DNA of 64,000 nt from Xiphydria camelus (taxonomy: Eukaryota > Arthropoda > Insecta > Hymenoptera > Xiphydriidae), in the NCBI GenBank assembly GCA_963678675.1, contig OY783199.1:20832909-20896908 (forward strand). Direction: 5' to 3'. The notes under the pieces were generated by a model. It saw only the letters and a program-made list of their open reading frames with translations, was not told where the DNA came from and made no database searches. The position numbers and the translations under genes are program-made. Position 1 is the first letter of the stretch, and each line of letters opens with the position of its first letter. Shown here in pieces: positions 1 through 10,839 of this stretch.

Positions 1-396
1 GACCACGATGACGACGATGACGTTGGACGATCCCTTTTCAACGAACCATCGAGTCGCGGAACTGCCCAGTTCTGCGTTTTCGACGAGTCGAGTTCGCTCG
101 CCGAAAAGTTCAACGCGGAAATTGCCAGGGAGGCGACAATTGGCCTTTTGGACGAAGTTCTCGAGACTGCATCGGCGAATATTGTCGCTGATGCACGCGT
201 TACAAAGGAGCAAATTCTTCCCACCCGTCTCATAGCGCGAAATAGGCCAGACGAGACGTTAAAGACTCGTAGATCATTCCTCAGGAAAGCCTACGATTGG
301 CTGTTGATGCTAATTAAGAATCTTTTACTGTTTTTACTGCTGCCCATCGCGTATGTTGCATTTTTTTACGCGTACGCTCAAAAGCTGGAGGAGTGA
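1..396 (+). CDS. 3'-terminal exon of an unrecognised membrane protein gene (partial)
   Basis: One frame is open from base 1 to a TGA ending at 396, giving 131 residues with no upstream boundary in the window. It begins with a run of acidic residues (DHDDDDD). A polar, probably helical stretch (EIAREATIGLLDEVLETASANIVADARV) follows, then a basic segment (LKTRRSFLRKAYDW). About 25 hydrophobic residues (WLLMLIKNLLLFLLLPIAYV and onward) and a nine-residue tail ending KLEE complete it. The layout resembles a tail-anchored or C-terminally anchored protein facing the cytosol. I do not recognise the family and assign no function. A GTGAGA donor-like sequence overlaps the stop, and GTATGT lies inside the hydrophobic segment, so the end could be spliced differently. 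The exon call rests on the long frame and a coherent membrane segment. Confidence 0.6.
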   Translation, partial: DHDDDDDVGRSLFNEPSSRGTAQFCVFDESSSLAEKFNAEIAREATIGLLDEVLETASANIVADARVTKEQILPTRLIARNRPDETLKTRRSFLRKAYDWLLMLIKNLLLFLLLPIAYVAFFYAYAQKLEE

Positions 397-2615
397 GAGG
401 ATCGCCGAGTACAATCGAAATTCTTTATCATTTCACCCATCCGTACCCTTAAATGAAAAGGGCCGTGTTTCGCTTCGAGGGATCATTCGATCGTTCGGTA
501 TTTTTATTTTATTCAAGTACCCGTACGTATTTTAAGGAGAATCACAACTCGCGCGTTTGAAAAACGCTGGACCGTTGTAGATAACCGAATCCCACCTTCC
601 ATTGGAACCTACTGAATCCTCGCCCTATTCCATCCTTGTAAGGATATACCTATGTATTTACCACGCCCCGAAGCAAAACCCCCTTCGCGTAATTGCACGG
701 TTGCACGCGTGTGTGGATTTTTCGTTGCATGCCGAGCGAGTTTACGCACACGCGTGGAGTAAAGAACCCGAAGGCGACCGGCGGATCGAGCATCCCTCTC
801 TTGGGACGCGTCGCGCGCACCAAGCGCGAGGCGTCTCGGCGACGAGAGACGCGTCGTTCTCCAGGTTTGAGGGAATCCTCGTCACACTGTCTTTCTCTAA
901 TCCTTGTTCGCCGAGCCGTCGTCGTCGTCGTCGCCACCGCCACTGCTGTCGTCGTCGTCGAGACGCTCGGCGTTTAAAGCACGCACGCTGATTGCGAGCT
1001 CGATGTAAGCAGAGGAACGATATTGCAGATTCGAGACGGAAAAGAACTAAGTTTGAGTCACCCTACCTGAGGCGGTTCTCGTTGCGTAGACGTCTGAAAG
1101 AGAGAAAGGATTTTTCCGACGGTACGAAGACACTACCACGTTCGGATTCGAACGCAGTTTAAAACGTCTAAAACTGATATAGCTTGTGTCTCTTAATTTA
1201 CACTTATATTGTATGTCACTTGGCTACTACCATTGCGTATCAGATGGCACTAACGCACTAGCGAGACTAATTTGCGTCGTCGAGACATCGTTGCTTTCGC
1301 TTTTTCTAGCCATGCGAAGCGACCGGTTGACGGATCTTCGAGAATAACGTTTCGTTAGTTGTGCTTCTTCGTGATGGTAAAGTATGAGTCCTATTGTAAA
1401 AAATATCATAGATTCTCATAGAAAACTTGTAAAATCCCCATAGAATTCCCATGAAAATTTGTTTTACTTTTGGGACAGCAATTCCAGATACCCTCTAATA
1501 AAAATCTGAGACAGGTGAATGGGAGAGAGTGTATAGGATTCTATAAGTAACTGTTGAAACAAATAAAATCTTGTAAGGTTCTATTAGTAATTACAAATAG
1601 AACGGCGTCCTACAGGTGTTTATTATCTTTATGAGATTTTTACTTGTTTTTAATCTCAGATACACATAGAATCCAATGCATTCCTATTCGTCCTTCTCAA
1701 ACTTTTCTAATGGATATCTGGAATTGCTTTGTCTGAAGTACATCAGATTCCCATAGAAATTGTCTATGGGAATCTAGGATCTTTTCTAAATAGGGGAAAG
1801 GGGAGGGGGGAGAAATGGTACTTCGAGCGTTATTTCCAACTAATTCCTACGCTCTCATATCTCCTTGTGTACATTTGTATATATTTTGTGAGCCAAAGTT
1901 CAAAGCTCGAGCAACAACGCTTTGTACTATGCTGATGAAACAATAATTATAGTACTGCGTTATCAAGATCAAGCAGCAACTCTACGTGCACTACTCGAAT
2001 CTCAGATGTCAAACGTTATTGTCTCAGACTCTCATCGGGAGCGTCGTGTTGGCATCGAATATTTTAACGTCTAACAGTTGTGTATTAACGACAGCACGAT
2101 CACCGTATCAATACTAATGCCTTACGCTCACCGCCTCTTATGTTCGGTCCGGTCGGGACGCTCGTTAATGTCTTGGAGATCCCGCTCAACCGCCTAACTA
2201 TCGCGAGATTCTCGAAGACCCCGACGAGTGTCTCGCGGGTCACGTCTCGCACCGTTGCTTGTTGCACTCGGTCACCATCCATTCATTAACGTAGCCGACG
2301 AGAACGGCTCTCGAGACGAACGTTCGGCGAACTTTCTTCCTTCCTTTCCTTCTTGGGAGACGCAGAAAGAGGGATGGTGAGAGAGTGATGGCTAGGAGGG
2401 AGGGACGGGAAGAGAGACGATCGCAAGCGCACCTCGCTGAAAAGTTCGAAAGAGACGCCCAACTCGGCGACACTAACTCGGAAGAGCGAAGGGCGCTCAT
2501 AACGGCGTCCGGAAGGGCGATCACCGGATCACAACGCAGCCTCGCGCTCGCCTGCACCGCGATACGCAACGCACCACGTCCCCAGCTTGACGGTATTAAA
2601 TGTTGTCTGTTGCAG
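397..2615. other. Non-coding stretch: 3' UTR or intron, CpG-rich, with one MITE
   Basis: No convincing exon is visible. 600-1000 is CpG-rich with GTC/GTCGTC triplet runs, and overlapping frames open there on both strands only because of that composition. 1396-1796 is a foldback element listed separately. 2100-2600 is CpG-rich again, with weak overlapping frames on both strands that I treat as spurious. The stretch may be an intron between two alternative last exons. Confidence 0.4.
1396..1796. mobile_element. MITE family A, copy 1
   Basis: About 400 bp with imperfect terminal inversion: ATCATAGATTCTCATAG near the left, and CTATGGGAATCTAGGATC near the right. Internal motifs are shared with copies at 33984, 37653 and 56146 (GATACCCTCTAATAAAAATC, TTCCTATTCGTCCTTCTCAA, TAGAACGGCGTC). 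It has no coding capacity. Ends are approximate. Confidence 0.7.
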
Positions 2616-2767
2616 CGTACGCTCAAAAATGGGAGCAGCAGTTGGTACAGCAACGCGACACGTTGAGCGCCGCGTTGGATCAGGTCCGCCAGTTCCGGGG
2701 GCAACTTCTCCAGGAAGAACAGATCAGCCAGAAGATGACGCGCACGCGTAACTCACGATACAACTAG
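2616..2767 (+). CDS. Possible alternative 3'-terminal exon of the upstream gene
   Basis: A pyrimidine-rich stretch ending TTGCAG precedes a frame of 49 residues closed by TAG. It starts YAQKWEQQ, continues as a Gln/Glu/Leu-rich, coiled-coil-like helix (DTLSAALDQVRQFRGQLLQE) and ends TRNSRYN. The first four residues, YAQK, repeat the YAQK just before the stop of the exon at 1-396, and 13 bases around them are identical. That suggests related or duplicated exon ends. The exon needs an upstream exon ending in phase 1. I found no canonical phase-1 donor in 1-396 that joins to it, so the link to that gene is inferred only. It could also be the last exon of a different isoform whose partner exon lies outside the window. 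Confidence 0.35.
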
Positions 2768-3206
2768 ACTCACAAATGCGCGTCATAACGGCTTCGTCGC
2801 GAAGGCCAGCGCCCGTCTGCTCCTCTCGTCGTTTCAACGTAACCGCGCGCCGGTCATCGCATTCGGAGACGCCGACTGAGACGGCGACGATGACCATGAC
2901 GACGACGACGACAACGACGACGACGTCGTTTTCCGCGCCTCGTGTATTTTGAATCACCCGACATTTTCGCTTCATTTCACTTCGTTCCTTCTTCCTTCGC
3001 CCTCGTCATCGATCGATTCGCACGAAGTTTTAGGACAGTCGTGGCGGATTAAAAAATACTCGACGAAACTTCACCTTGAATTTTTTTCGCTTTCTCAATC
3101 GTTCCGACGTTTCTCCCGCTGAGATACGTGCGAACGAGCACAAGAAACATTACGTAGCGAGTCGAAGAAACGGGATAAGTGGTACGGAGATATGGGAATA
3201 AGATGG

Positions 3207-3226
3207 GGGGGGGGGGGGGGGGGGGC
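3207..3226. repeat. Poly-G homopolymer tract
   Basis: About 19-20 consecutive G residues follow AAGAT. This is a simple-sequence tract; its exact length is prone to sequencing error. Confidence 0.9.
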
Positions 3227-5351
3227 AATGCTTTAATTTACTTCGCAAAGCCAGGCGCGCATTGACCACTCACTTCGCACGTAAAGCACATCCCCGGACG
3301 ACGGTCTCCGTCGTCACCAGATTATCTGAATCAGCAAATTGGCGACGGCAAATTTACCATGTATTTAACCCCTAATTAAGATACAATAAATGGCATGAAT
3401 AGGGTTTCGCTTCTTTCCAACGAGACGCAGGACGCTTGCGGCCTTGAGTTATCTAACGCGGCGTTGGATGATGCAGAGCCGGGACGCTTTCTTCACTCAC
3501 GCCGACGTGCCGTTTTTTACGTTATAATGAAGCGAGAGAACGCGGAGAACGAAAACGACGCGCTAACGTAAGCGAGGAAATTATTTTGGCGCTTCGAAAC
3601 CGCGTTGCCTGGTACCGATCGATCGTTTGTCCTGCTAGCCATGCCCAGGCAACGACGTTGCTCCCGTATTTTTCTAGTATCGCTAGATTTTTATACGCGC
3701 GTACAATGTCGAGGACGCCCCCGCATAATGACATCCACATTTCAACCATCGACTCCGCGTTGTACACCTCTCGACGCGCCGTCGTTGACGTCGTTCAATG
3801 TCGTCGTGACGCAAAAGGCTTTCGACGCGTTCTCCCACGGACCTCATTTCGTCCCGTCGTGATTATCGCTTTCGACGACGTCCTCTCGAGAGCTTTTCAT
3901 TGCGTCGACTCGCATACGGCGGGGTAAAACGCGTCGAGAAGAAAGTTCGCTTTAGAAACTTAAACCAAGTAATGACTGATTTCACGAGTAACGCGCGCGT
4001 GTTGAGGCAGTAAAAAGAGGCACGATTACACCTCACACATGGGGCCCGCGGACGCTCCAATTATTTTAGTTATCCTAGTATTACCTAATATCATTCGCGC
4101 TCTTCAGTCGTCTTTTCCTTTTCCTTTTTATACGTAACTGCGAAAATCCGCGACTAAAATATTATTATTATCGAGCCTCTGACGAATATTCTCGCTTCCG
4201 ACGGCCCGAGATGCTTTTTCGTAAATCGGGAGAAGAGTGTGGGAGAGATCGATTGTTTCGGGAAGTGGTTCTTGTGATGGGATGAATGTGGGGCGTTGTG
4301 CATGTGTCCGGATACTTCAAAGCTTTTCTTCGGTCACGTTCCTTGCGCTCGTGAAATCTCGTCCCTCTTCATCTTCGGCGAAGCTTTGAGGAATTCTGGG
4401 AATTCCGGAGTCGTGTCGCTTCGACTTGGCTACGAATGGCAGAGTAACCTTCGAAGCGAAACCGCGCGGACGGTAGAATTTTACTCTCTCGGAACGGAGC
4501 GGTACTCCTCCTCCCCTCTCTTCAACTACAGAGTGATGATAATATATGCTAAAAAAAAGTACGAGCCGAGTAGATCTTGGCTGTTGACTCGTAGTGAGTA
4601 GGAACGATCGTCGAAGAGCATTTCTTGCAAGGTGAACCAGAATCAGATCTCGATGGATAACGCGCTACCGAGACTAGATCGATGGCACCTCAGCGCGACG
4701 CTTTGATTCGATTGATTCGGCAATCCTTACGCGCTGAACCGCGTCGTGCACACACAGATGCGATAACGAAATTTAGAAATTTCAGAATTTGTAGCAATTC
4801 TTCGACGATATTTCCCACGCTGATGAATGCGTGTAAGCGTTTGTTTACCACGGGTTTGCTATTTTGTAAAGCGGCGATATTCGTCGATTTCGTCGAAGGC
4901 GCCCGTCGCGTTTTTGTTACCGTGTGCATAATTTTTGAAGGCATAGCGAAGCATACCGTGTAAAGGCTTCGCGGTTAAAATTTATTGTTAATACACTTAT
5001 TATTTTTTAGTTAGTGATTTTACGCGATTTCTCATTACCGAAAATCGCCGTTTTTCACCCTCTCCGCGAGTTCTTCGGGACGACAACAGTGCACGCTTCC
5101 TTTCGATTTTTAACGTCCTCGCATCGACCGCGATTGCGATTAGCGATGTCGACGAAGAGAAATGTTATACGCTAACTGTTAGTCTTATGTATATTGTAAG
5201 GAGAAGTAATACGATGAGGTGATAATAATGATTATGACAAGCGCTTATTTTCGATTAAAAATCATTAACTATTCGCGGTCGCATGCCGACTCAAGTGTTT
5301 CGTCTCATGTTTTACCTTCCTGGAACGAAGCAGCAGTGGCTGCAGGTCTAT

Positions 5352-6016
5352 CAGGGTGTCCAGTGGTCAAGGACCTTGAAATTCTTAAAGTACTTAATTC
5401 TTGGATTTTGCTTGCCCTTAAAAAGTCCTGGAAATGTATTTGCATTTTTGTGTAGATTCTTGAACATTTATTTTTCGTTCATTTTACCAAAGCACTGCAT
5501 TTTTTAAAGAGTAAAGTTTAATTTGGACTGGGCGCAACGAGCAGCGAGTAGCGACTAATGAGCGAATAGGCAGAGCACGTTTTTTCACTTAATAAGTATT
5601 CTTGTTTCATTATATGAATCATTTTATTCGCGTATCACGGAGTAATGTACCTCTCATATCGTCGGCTTCACATGAAAAGTGCATAAGTCCAAAATGACTG
5701 TTGATTATGTAAAAAACAAGCCGTCTTGCAAATTAAATTGGTTTTTGGAAGTATTTTATTGTCAAGTTTTTTTTATCTAAAAGTTTAAACTTTTGTTTGA
5801 TAATCCCATGTATAGCTTCTGAACTTCTTAGAATAAGAGACACTAGTTCTAAACAGTTCCTTTAATCTATTGTAAAAACAGTAATTTTGGACTTATACAC
5901 TTTTCATGTGAAGCCGATGATATGGCTAATCATTGATCGTCTCACGTCATTGGAAATCCTGAAATAATTTTTGAAAAGTACTTGAATATCGTTATGAAAT
6001 TGTACTGGACACTCTG
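5352..6016. mobile_element. Family C transposon (TIR CAGGGTGTCCAG), copy 1, carrying a nested MITE
   Basis: The left end reads CAGGGTGTCCAGTGG and the right end CTGGACACTCTG. Both are flanked by TCTAT, a 5-bp target duplication. The interior shares long segments with the copies at 9255-9671 and 61524-62054 (TTGCTTGCCCTTAAAAAGTC; ATTAGTCGCT/AGCGACTAAT; CATTGATCGT). It is non-coding, so non-autonomous. A TA-flanked MITE sits inside at 5659-5920. Confidence 0.8.
5659..5920. mobile_element. MITE with TIR TCGTCGGCTTCACATGAAAA, nested in family C copy 1
   Basis: The left TIR TCGTCGGCTTCACATGAAAA is mirrored at the right by CTTTTCATGTGAAGCCGATG. The element is flanked by TA on both sides (5657-5658 and 5921-5922). 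The inverted ends continue through GCATAAGTCCAAAA. A diverged relative sits at 23738-23980. Confidence 0.85.
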
Positions 6017-6480
6017 TCTATAAAAAAGATGCATCTGCTCTTACTTTTCTAAAGCGACAAGTGTACGTTGAACCGAAAAAAAGACAACACTGAAGAGTGA
6101 TGCTTATATTACAGGATTGGGGAGAGTGAGATGTGCCTAAGAAAAATAACGCTAATTTTTCTTTCAATACGATTTTTATGGAAAACAATATTCTTTTTCA
6201 ACAACGGTATGTACAATTCCTTCTTATGTCTATAAAACTCGACCGGCAAGTATACCTGCTACTCGAATCACCGGATGGAAGTCCGCAGCGTCGTGGTGAT
6301 AAAATATCAGAAGTTAGTCACATCTACTTCTTCTGTTTGTAATATTATGCCTCGTCCAGATATTGCGAACTTCTATCCCACGCCCGAGTCATTCTTTCTC
6401 GCTATGATTTGAAATCTTAAGTAAGAACGATCATTATGCCTCGCGAAAGCATCTGCAAGCAGAACACTTCATCATGTCAT

Positions 6481-6745
6481 AATTGAGGGGATGAGAAGCC
6501 AAAAGGGGTCTAAGTAGAAAAACAAGCTTTCCGAGATAATCCACATTAAAGTATTTTTGTTCTTTAAAAATACCTGCAATTCCTTTGGCTCGAGTGTATA
6601 AGCTGTATGAATAATTAATATAGCTTATATACACTCGAGGCAAAGGAATTGCAGGTATTTTTAAAGAACAAAAATACTTCAATGTGGATTATCTCGGAAA
6701 GCTTGTTTTTCTACTTCGACCCCTTGGCTTCTCATCCTCTCAATT
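6481..6745. mobile_element. Long-arm foldback element (near-perfect 126-nt hairpin)
   Basis: The left arm runs from AATTGAGGGGATGAGAAGCC to about 6606. It is mirrored with few mismatches by the right arm ending GGCTTCTCATCCTCTCAATT. The loop near 6607-6619 reads about GTATGAATAATTA. Frames read from both strands give the same peptide pieces, as expected of an inverted repeat rather than a gene. RNA crossing this would fold into a stem of about 125 bp. Confidence 0.9.
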
Positions 6746-7072
6746 ACACCATTGTAAATAAGAATCTTAAACGAGCATACCGGTATACTCTTAAGTTTTT
6801 CTCTGTAAATAACTTGCGCTACAAAAAATTAAGACTTGATCAGGCACTTTTCGTCTCTCGACAGAAGCAAGCGATCGCGTAGAAACGCCTGTCATGGTCA
6901 ACAAACCCATAAATTATTTCTCGAATGCCCATTTCTTCATCAGCCACGATGAATTCACTGGTTTATTTTCTTTGGTTCTGCTATTTTTTCCCTAATAGAG
7001 TTCGACCAGCGATTCTATGTTATTAATACTATAAAAACAAGACGCTAGCTGTGACCCGGCGAAATAAACCAT

Positions 7073-7328
7073 ATATCGACTTGTTCAACGAAGACTGTAG
7101 TAACTCAAATACAGTCTGTAGTACAGAACTACAGACTGTAGTACTGAACAGTAAAACATAATGACATCTTCCCCAGAAAAGAGTCGTATCTCACAAAATA
7201 GTAATGTAGGCAACCAACATTACCATGTTTACGTTTAATAGTATCTTCGATTTATGAACATCTCCCGTCGGAAACTATCGTAAGTACAAAAAATGAGTTA
7301 CCACAGTCTTCGTTGGATGAGTCGATAT
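7073..7328. mobile_element. MITE with TIR ATATCGACTTGTTCAACGAA
   Basis: The left end ATATCGACTTGTTCAACGAA and following GACTGTAGTAACTCA is mirrored by TGAGTTACCACAGTCTTCGT and following GAGTCGATAT. Inside, ACAGTCTGTAGT and its inverse form a second small palindrome. It lies about 150 bp beyond the Fic stop, in the likely 3' flank of that gene. Confidence 0.8.
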
Positions 7329-7474
7329 GTAAGTCCTAGCGAGGTCTACCACTGAATGGAGAAGATAAATGACCGAATCCCCCTTGAAAGAAGAGAAAGG
7401 AGTAGCTCGAAAATCCGACCGCATCGGACCCTTTTCCATTTCGTTCAGCCCTTCCAGGCTCTACAACGAAATTC

Positions 7475-10400
7475 TTAATCGTTCTCAAACTCGCCGCTGC
7501 CTTCGTAATCCAGTACGACTGTGTTGTGGTTCTCCGTCGGAAGAGAATCCTGACTCAAGGCCACCACTTGTCTGGAGTATTCGCTCGTCGCCCACAGGAA
7601 CAGTTCCAAGGTTTGCTCCGTACATTCCGCTATGAATCTGACGAACGGTCTGACGTCGCCGGTATTCGCCACTTGCAAGTTCTCGTAATATTTGTGTCTG
7701 TGCTGCTTATGAATGATCACCGGCGGATATCCAGCTTGCATGAGGATCATGTTCATCAGGAGACGGGATGTCCTGCCGTTTCCGTCAGAGAATGGATGGA
7801 TGTGTACTAATTTGTAGTGGGCCAGAGATGCGTACCTGTGATACAAGTAAAGAATCAAGTTAGGTACATTTGACTTACAATTAGAACGGTTCGCTAAGAA
7901 ACTGCATTAGTGAAAACAAATTGAATGTCAAGAACGTTATTGTACAAACTGGACCAGAAATGCTGTCCTGTGAAAGTAGATTGAAATAAAAATAAGAAGG
8001 AATCATTAGATACGATTGGCTCTCTTCAGAAAATTAGAGGAGGCATGCAAGTTTTTGAGAATATTGGAGCTTCGTTGGGCCAGACCTCATTTCTCATACT
8101 TACCACCTGAAAGGTCTGAATCACATTTTTTACCGTTGCTACCGATGCTTGCTAAAAAAACTTACATCTCTCTTCTAATTCTCTGAGCAGTGCCAATCGT
8201 ATCTCATGATTCCTTCCTATTTTTATTCCAATCTACTTTTAGGACAGCATTTCTGGCCTAATTCGAATACGTAAGGTAAACGCTCTACCTCACAGGGTGC
8301 ATTCTAATTGCCGCTTCGCTGTTTAGCCACAAAACGAACTCTTCCATGAGAAAGTGTATGCTGTCAGGCCCCGGTGGCACGTGGCCTCCTACATAGACTT
8401 GCGTACGTCGAAAATGACCGCTCTCGATGGGATCCACGTGTCCTAGAACGCGTCTGTGAATTTCCATGATGTCTTTCATGGAGATCGAGCCCACTCTGAA
8501 ATATCGGAAAGGGAAATTGTTATATTACAGGAATTCGCGCTCTCATTTAAATTAATATGTCTGTATTTTGGCATTATACGAGTGTAGCTATCCTGTTAAC
8601 CGTGCACTTTGCAATGCTTCTAATCAGATCAAAGAAAATGAATTTTAATATCAAAAAAGGCGATGCGTACTAAGCAATTTGAAAATTCGTCTTGGACTGC
8701 TCGTAATTTCAAAAAAATGCGAGTGCAATAATCGATCTCTGCAGCAAATGTCTTTCGATTACAGAAATGAGTAACATTTATAAGAGACGATCGTTAGTCA
8801 TGAAAACTCTTGGTCTTCCCTACATTTGTTAAAACAGATACGGCTTATCAGGCAATGGCAATTTGGATTGCTGCAGGGAACGCGATCCAATAACAAAATC
8901 TGAAAGAAATGCTCACGTATTGAAACTTTGTTCATTGTCAGTACCGCAGCAAGCTGTGTCACAAGCATTCCAGTCTGAGGTGTTCAATCTAAGTAAAAGC
9001 ATTACGTACAGCATTAAGCAATGAATAGGCGATTATCATTATTCCGTTGCACGTAGCACTGTGTCAATCCAAGGAATCAAGCGTGAATTGCGACTGAGTC
9101 TTCAAAATACCCAGATAGCACGAATAATCGTAAAGAATTTTTTCTGACTTGATGTCGAATTCTTTGCTATTACTTGTGCTACCCGGATCTATTTTTCTTT
9201 AACATTTCCAGTGAATCGTGCTTTTCAAAAACATTATTTCCCAAGTTTCAACATAAGGGTCTCCAGTACAATTCCATAATGATATTCAAGTACTTTTCAA
9301 GGACTTTTCAAGGATTTTCTCCGAATTTTCAATGGCATGAAACGATCAACGATAAGCTATATGAGAGGTACGTTATTCCGTGATAAGCGAATAAAATGAC
9401 CCATACAATAAAACAATAAGAATATTTATCAAGTGAACAAACGTGCTGTGTCTATTCGCTCATTAGTCGCTGCCCGCTACTCGATGCGCAAAATCCAAAT
9501 TAGACTTAGGTAACTCTTTAAATTATTCAGTGCTTTGGTAAAACGAACGAAAAATAAATATTCAAGGATTTACATAAAAATGCAAGTACATTTCCGTGAC
9601 TTTTTAAGGACAAGCAAAATCCAAATATTATTCAACTATTTTAAGAATTTCAAGGATTGCTGGACACCCTGAATATTGAAAATCCGTCTTTTTTCTCGTG
9701 ATCAATACAATAACTCACACTCAAATCCTCTTACATGGACAAACGACATTAAAACGAGTCCCATTAAATTCATAAATCACAAAAGATACAGGTCAGTCTC
9801 ACACAAAAATAATCGTCCCAAACTTTTCAGAAAACCACAGGTCAAACTGAAGATGATTCGTCGATGATAACAACATACCTATTAACAAGCGTGGCATTGA
9901 TGTACTTCATAGCGGCATCTAAACCAAGAATCTCATTGTGCTCGTCTATGCTCTTTCCAGCTACTGCAGTTCTCGTCTCCACAATGGCTCTGGTTTGTGC
10001 GAGATTCATAGTGTTTCCTTCGATTCCGACCGTATGATAGATGTGTTGAAAGTAGGCTTCCTTCTTAACGCGTATCAACGCGGCGTTGTTTTCTGGTATA
10101 GCAGATAAAGCGTCCCTCTTCTCGTCTATCCTCCTCAACATCCTCCTATCCAATTCCTCGACGACTCGAGCCGTTCTTTGGCGATTCGTAAAAGCGCCCT
10201 CATGGTTCGGTTGATACGTCAATGCTCGCACGTAAAATTCATCCGCCTTAACCACGTCGTTTTGCGCGTACTCCAAAAATTCTCCGTAGTGATTCAAGAC
10301 ATCCGGATGTTTCGGCGCCAGTGCTACCGCGTGTTGAAACAACTTGACGGCCTTCTTCTGCTTTCCGGCCAATCTCATTTCCAGCGCCAAGTGCAACGAA

Positions 10401-10839
10401 GTCAGAGCTTCGGCTGCGGAGGCTGCACTGTCGACGGGTTCCAATCTTTCGATCTCAAAGATTCGAGGAGCGAGGCTCAGCGTGCCTTCTTCGTAAACGT
10501 GGAGATTGCTCTCCAAGGGCAGTGGATTGAAGACGCCTCGAACTTCTCGATCTGGAATCGAAGCGTGTGTCGATTTGAAAAATTACGAAGCTCGTCGCCG
10601 AGGGTGTAAATTCGATTAACGTCGGTTGACGTTTTATTCTCACCCGAAAAATTGATCGTGATCCCTCGCAGATACTGTGACAGCAATGTGCCGATTCCAG
10701 CAGCCACGATTCCGGAGACGAATACGAGAAACACGGTGAGCCGATTCAACTCCATGACTCTGATGGTCTCTTTTTCACGCCTCAAACTGGTGGACGGTGC
10801 CGACGGTGCGTAGCATTCGTTCGCGCAAGACGGTGCCAT
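7475..10839 (-). CDS. Fic: Fic/FICD protein adenylyltransferase, complete
   Basis: Coding exons, 5' to 3' on the minus strand: 10839-10644, 10551-9879, 8495-8289, 7835-7475. They join in frame to 478 residues (human FICD 458, fly Fic about 490). A signal-anchor segment lies at about 35-55 ([20 protein letters not shown]), predicting a type II ER membrane protein with a lumenal catalytic part. TPR-like helices follow (about 115-190). The autoinhibitory motif TVGIEGN has Glu at 243. The Fic core is [12 protein letters not shown] with catalytic His372. In animals this enzyme AMPylates and de-AMPylates the ER Hsp70 BiP, tuning it to unfolded-protein load. The start is the ATG at 10839 in good context (CTTAAAATGG); the in-frame triplet four codons upstream is TTG. 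The first intron is only 92 bp. The third uses donor GTAGAG, six bases inside a GTGAGG, because only that keeps [12 protein letters not shown] in frame. The gene lies head-to-head with Rme-8. Confidence 0.95.
7951..8258. mobile_element. MITE with TIR GGACCAGAAATGCTGTCC in Fic intron 3
   Basis: The left end GGACCAGAAATGCTGTCC continues inverted for about 68 bp, through AAGAAGGAATCATTAGATAC and GATTGGC. It is matched by a right end finishing GGACAGCATTTCTGGCC. The element makes up most of the 453-bp intron between the last two Fic coding exons. Confidence 0.8.
9255..9671. mobile_element. Family C transposon, copy 2, reverse orientation, empty inner site
   Basis: The right end GCTGGACACCCTG and the inner segments (GATCAACGATAAGCTATATG, TTAGTCGCTGCCCGCTACTC, CCTTGAATATTTATTTTTCG on the reverse strand) match the copies at 5352 and 61524. 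The left end is degraded (AAGGGTCTCCAG). It lies in Fic intron 2. It has no nested MITE: the site filled in the other copies reads CTCTCATATAGC here. Confidence 0.75.

Larger units (their letters stand above)
2768..7474. other. Intergenic stretch with simple repeats and several transposons
   Basis: No exon is supportable here. It contains an ACG/GAC triplet run at about 2885-2930 and a G homopolymer at about 3207-3226. CpG-rich DNA lies at 3400-4900, where overlapping frames look accidental. A CAGGGTGTCCAG-type element is at 5352-6016, a long hairpin at 6481-6745 and a TIR element at 7073-7328. The CpG-rich part could hold a promoter or a non-coding first exon, but nothing shows one. Confidence 0.5.

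Noticed and set aside
602..991. Three overlapping frames on both strands (97-129 codons)
   Set aside because: They are driven by GTC/GTCGTC triplets and high CpG. There is no splice context, and Arg runs appear in each frame.
2240..2704. 154-codon minus frame over a CpG-rich segment
   Set aside because: It overlaps a better plus-strand exon candidate, shows no domain, and the composition (Arg/Ser/Leu-rich) is what a CpG-rich stretch gives by chance.
3522..3927. Overlapping frames of 81-113 codons
   Set aside because: Mutually overlapping on opposite strands, no recognisable motif, same CpG-rich composition effect.
6434..6882. Pair of frames giving similar peptides on both strands
   Set aside because: They are mirror images created by the long hairpin at 6481-6745.
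8289..8294. Strong GTGAGG donor for Fic exon 3
   Set aside because: Using it breaks the frame into the Fic motif exon. The GTAGAG just downstream keeps [12 protein letters not shown] intact.
10552..10643. Apparent frameshift within Fic
   Set aside because: It is a 92-bp intron with GTGAGA donor and TTCCAG acceptor; splicing restores the frame.
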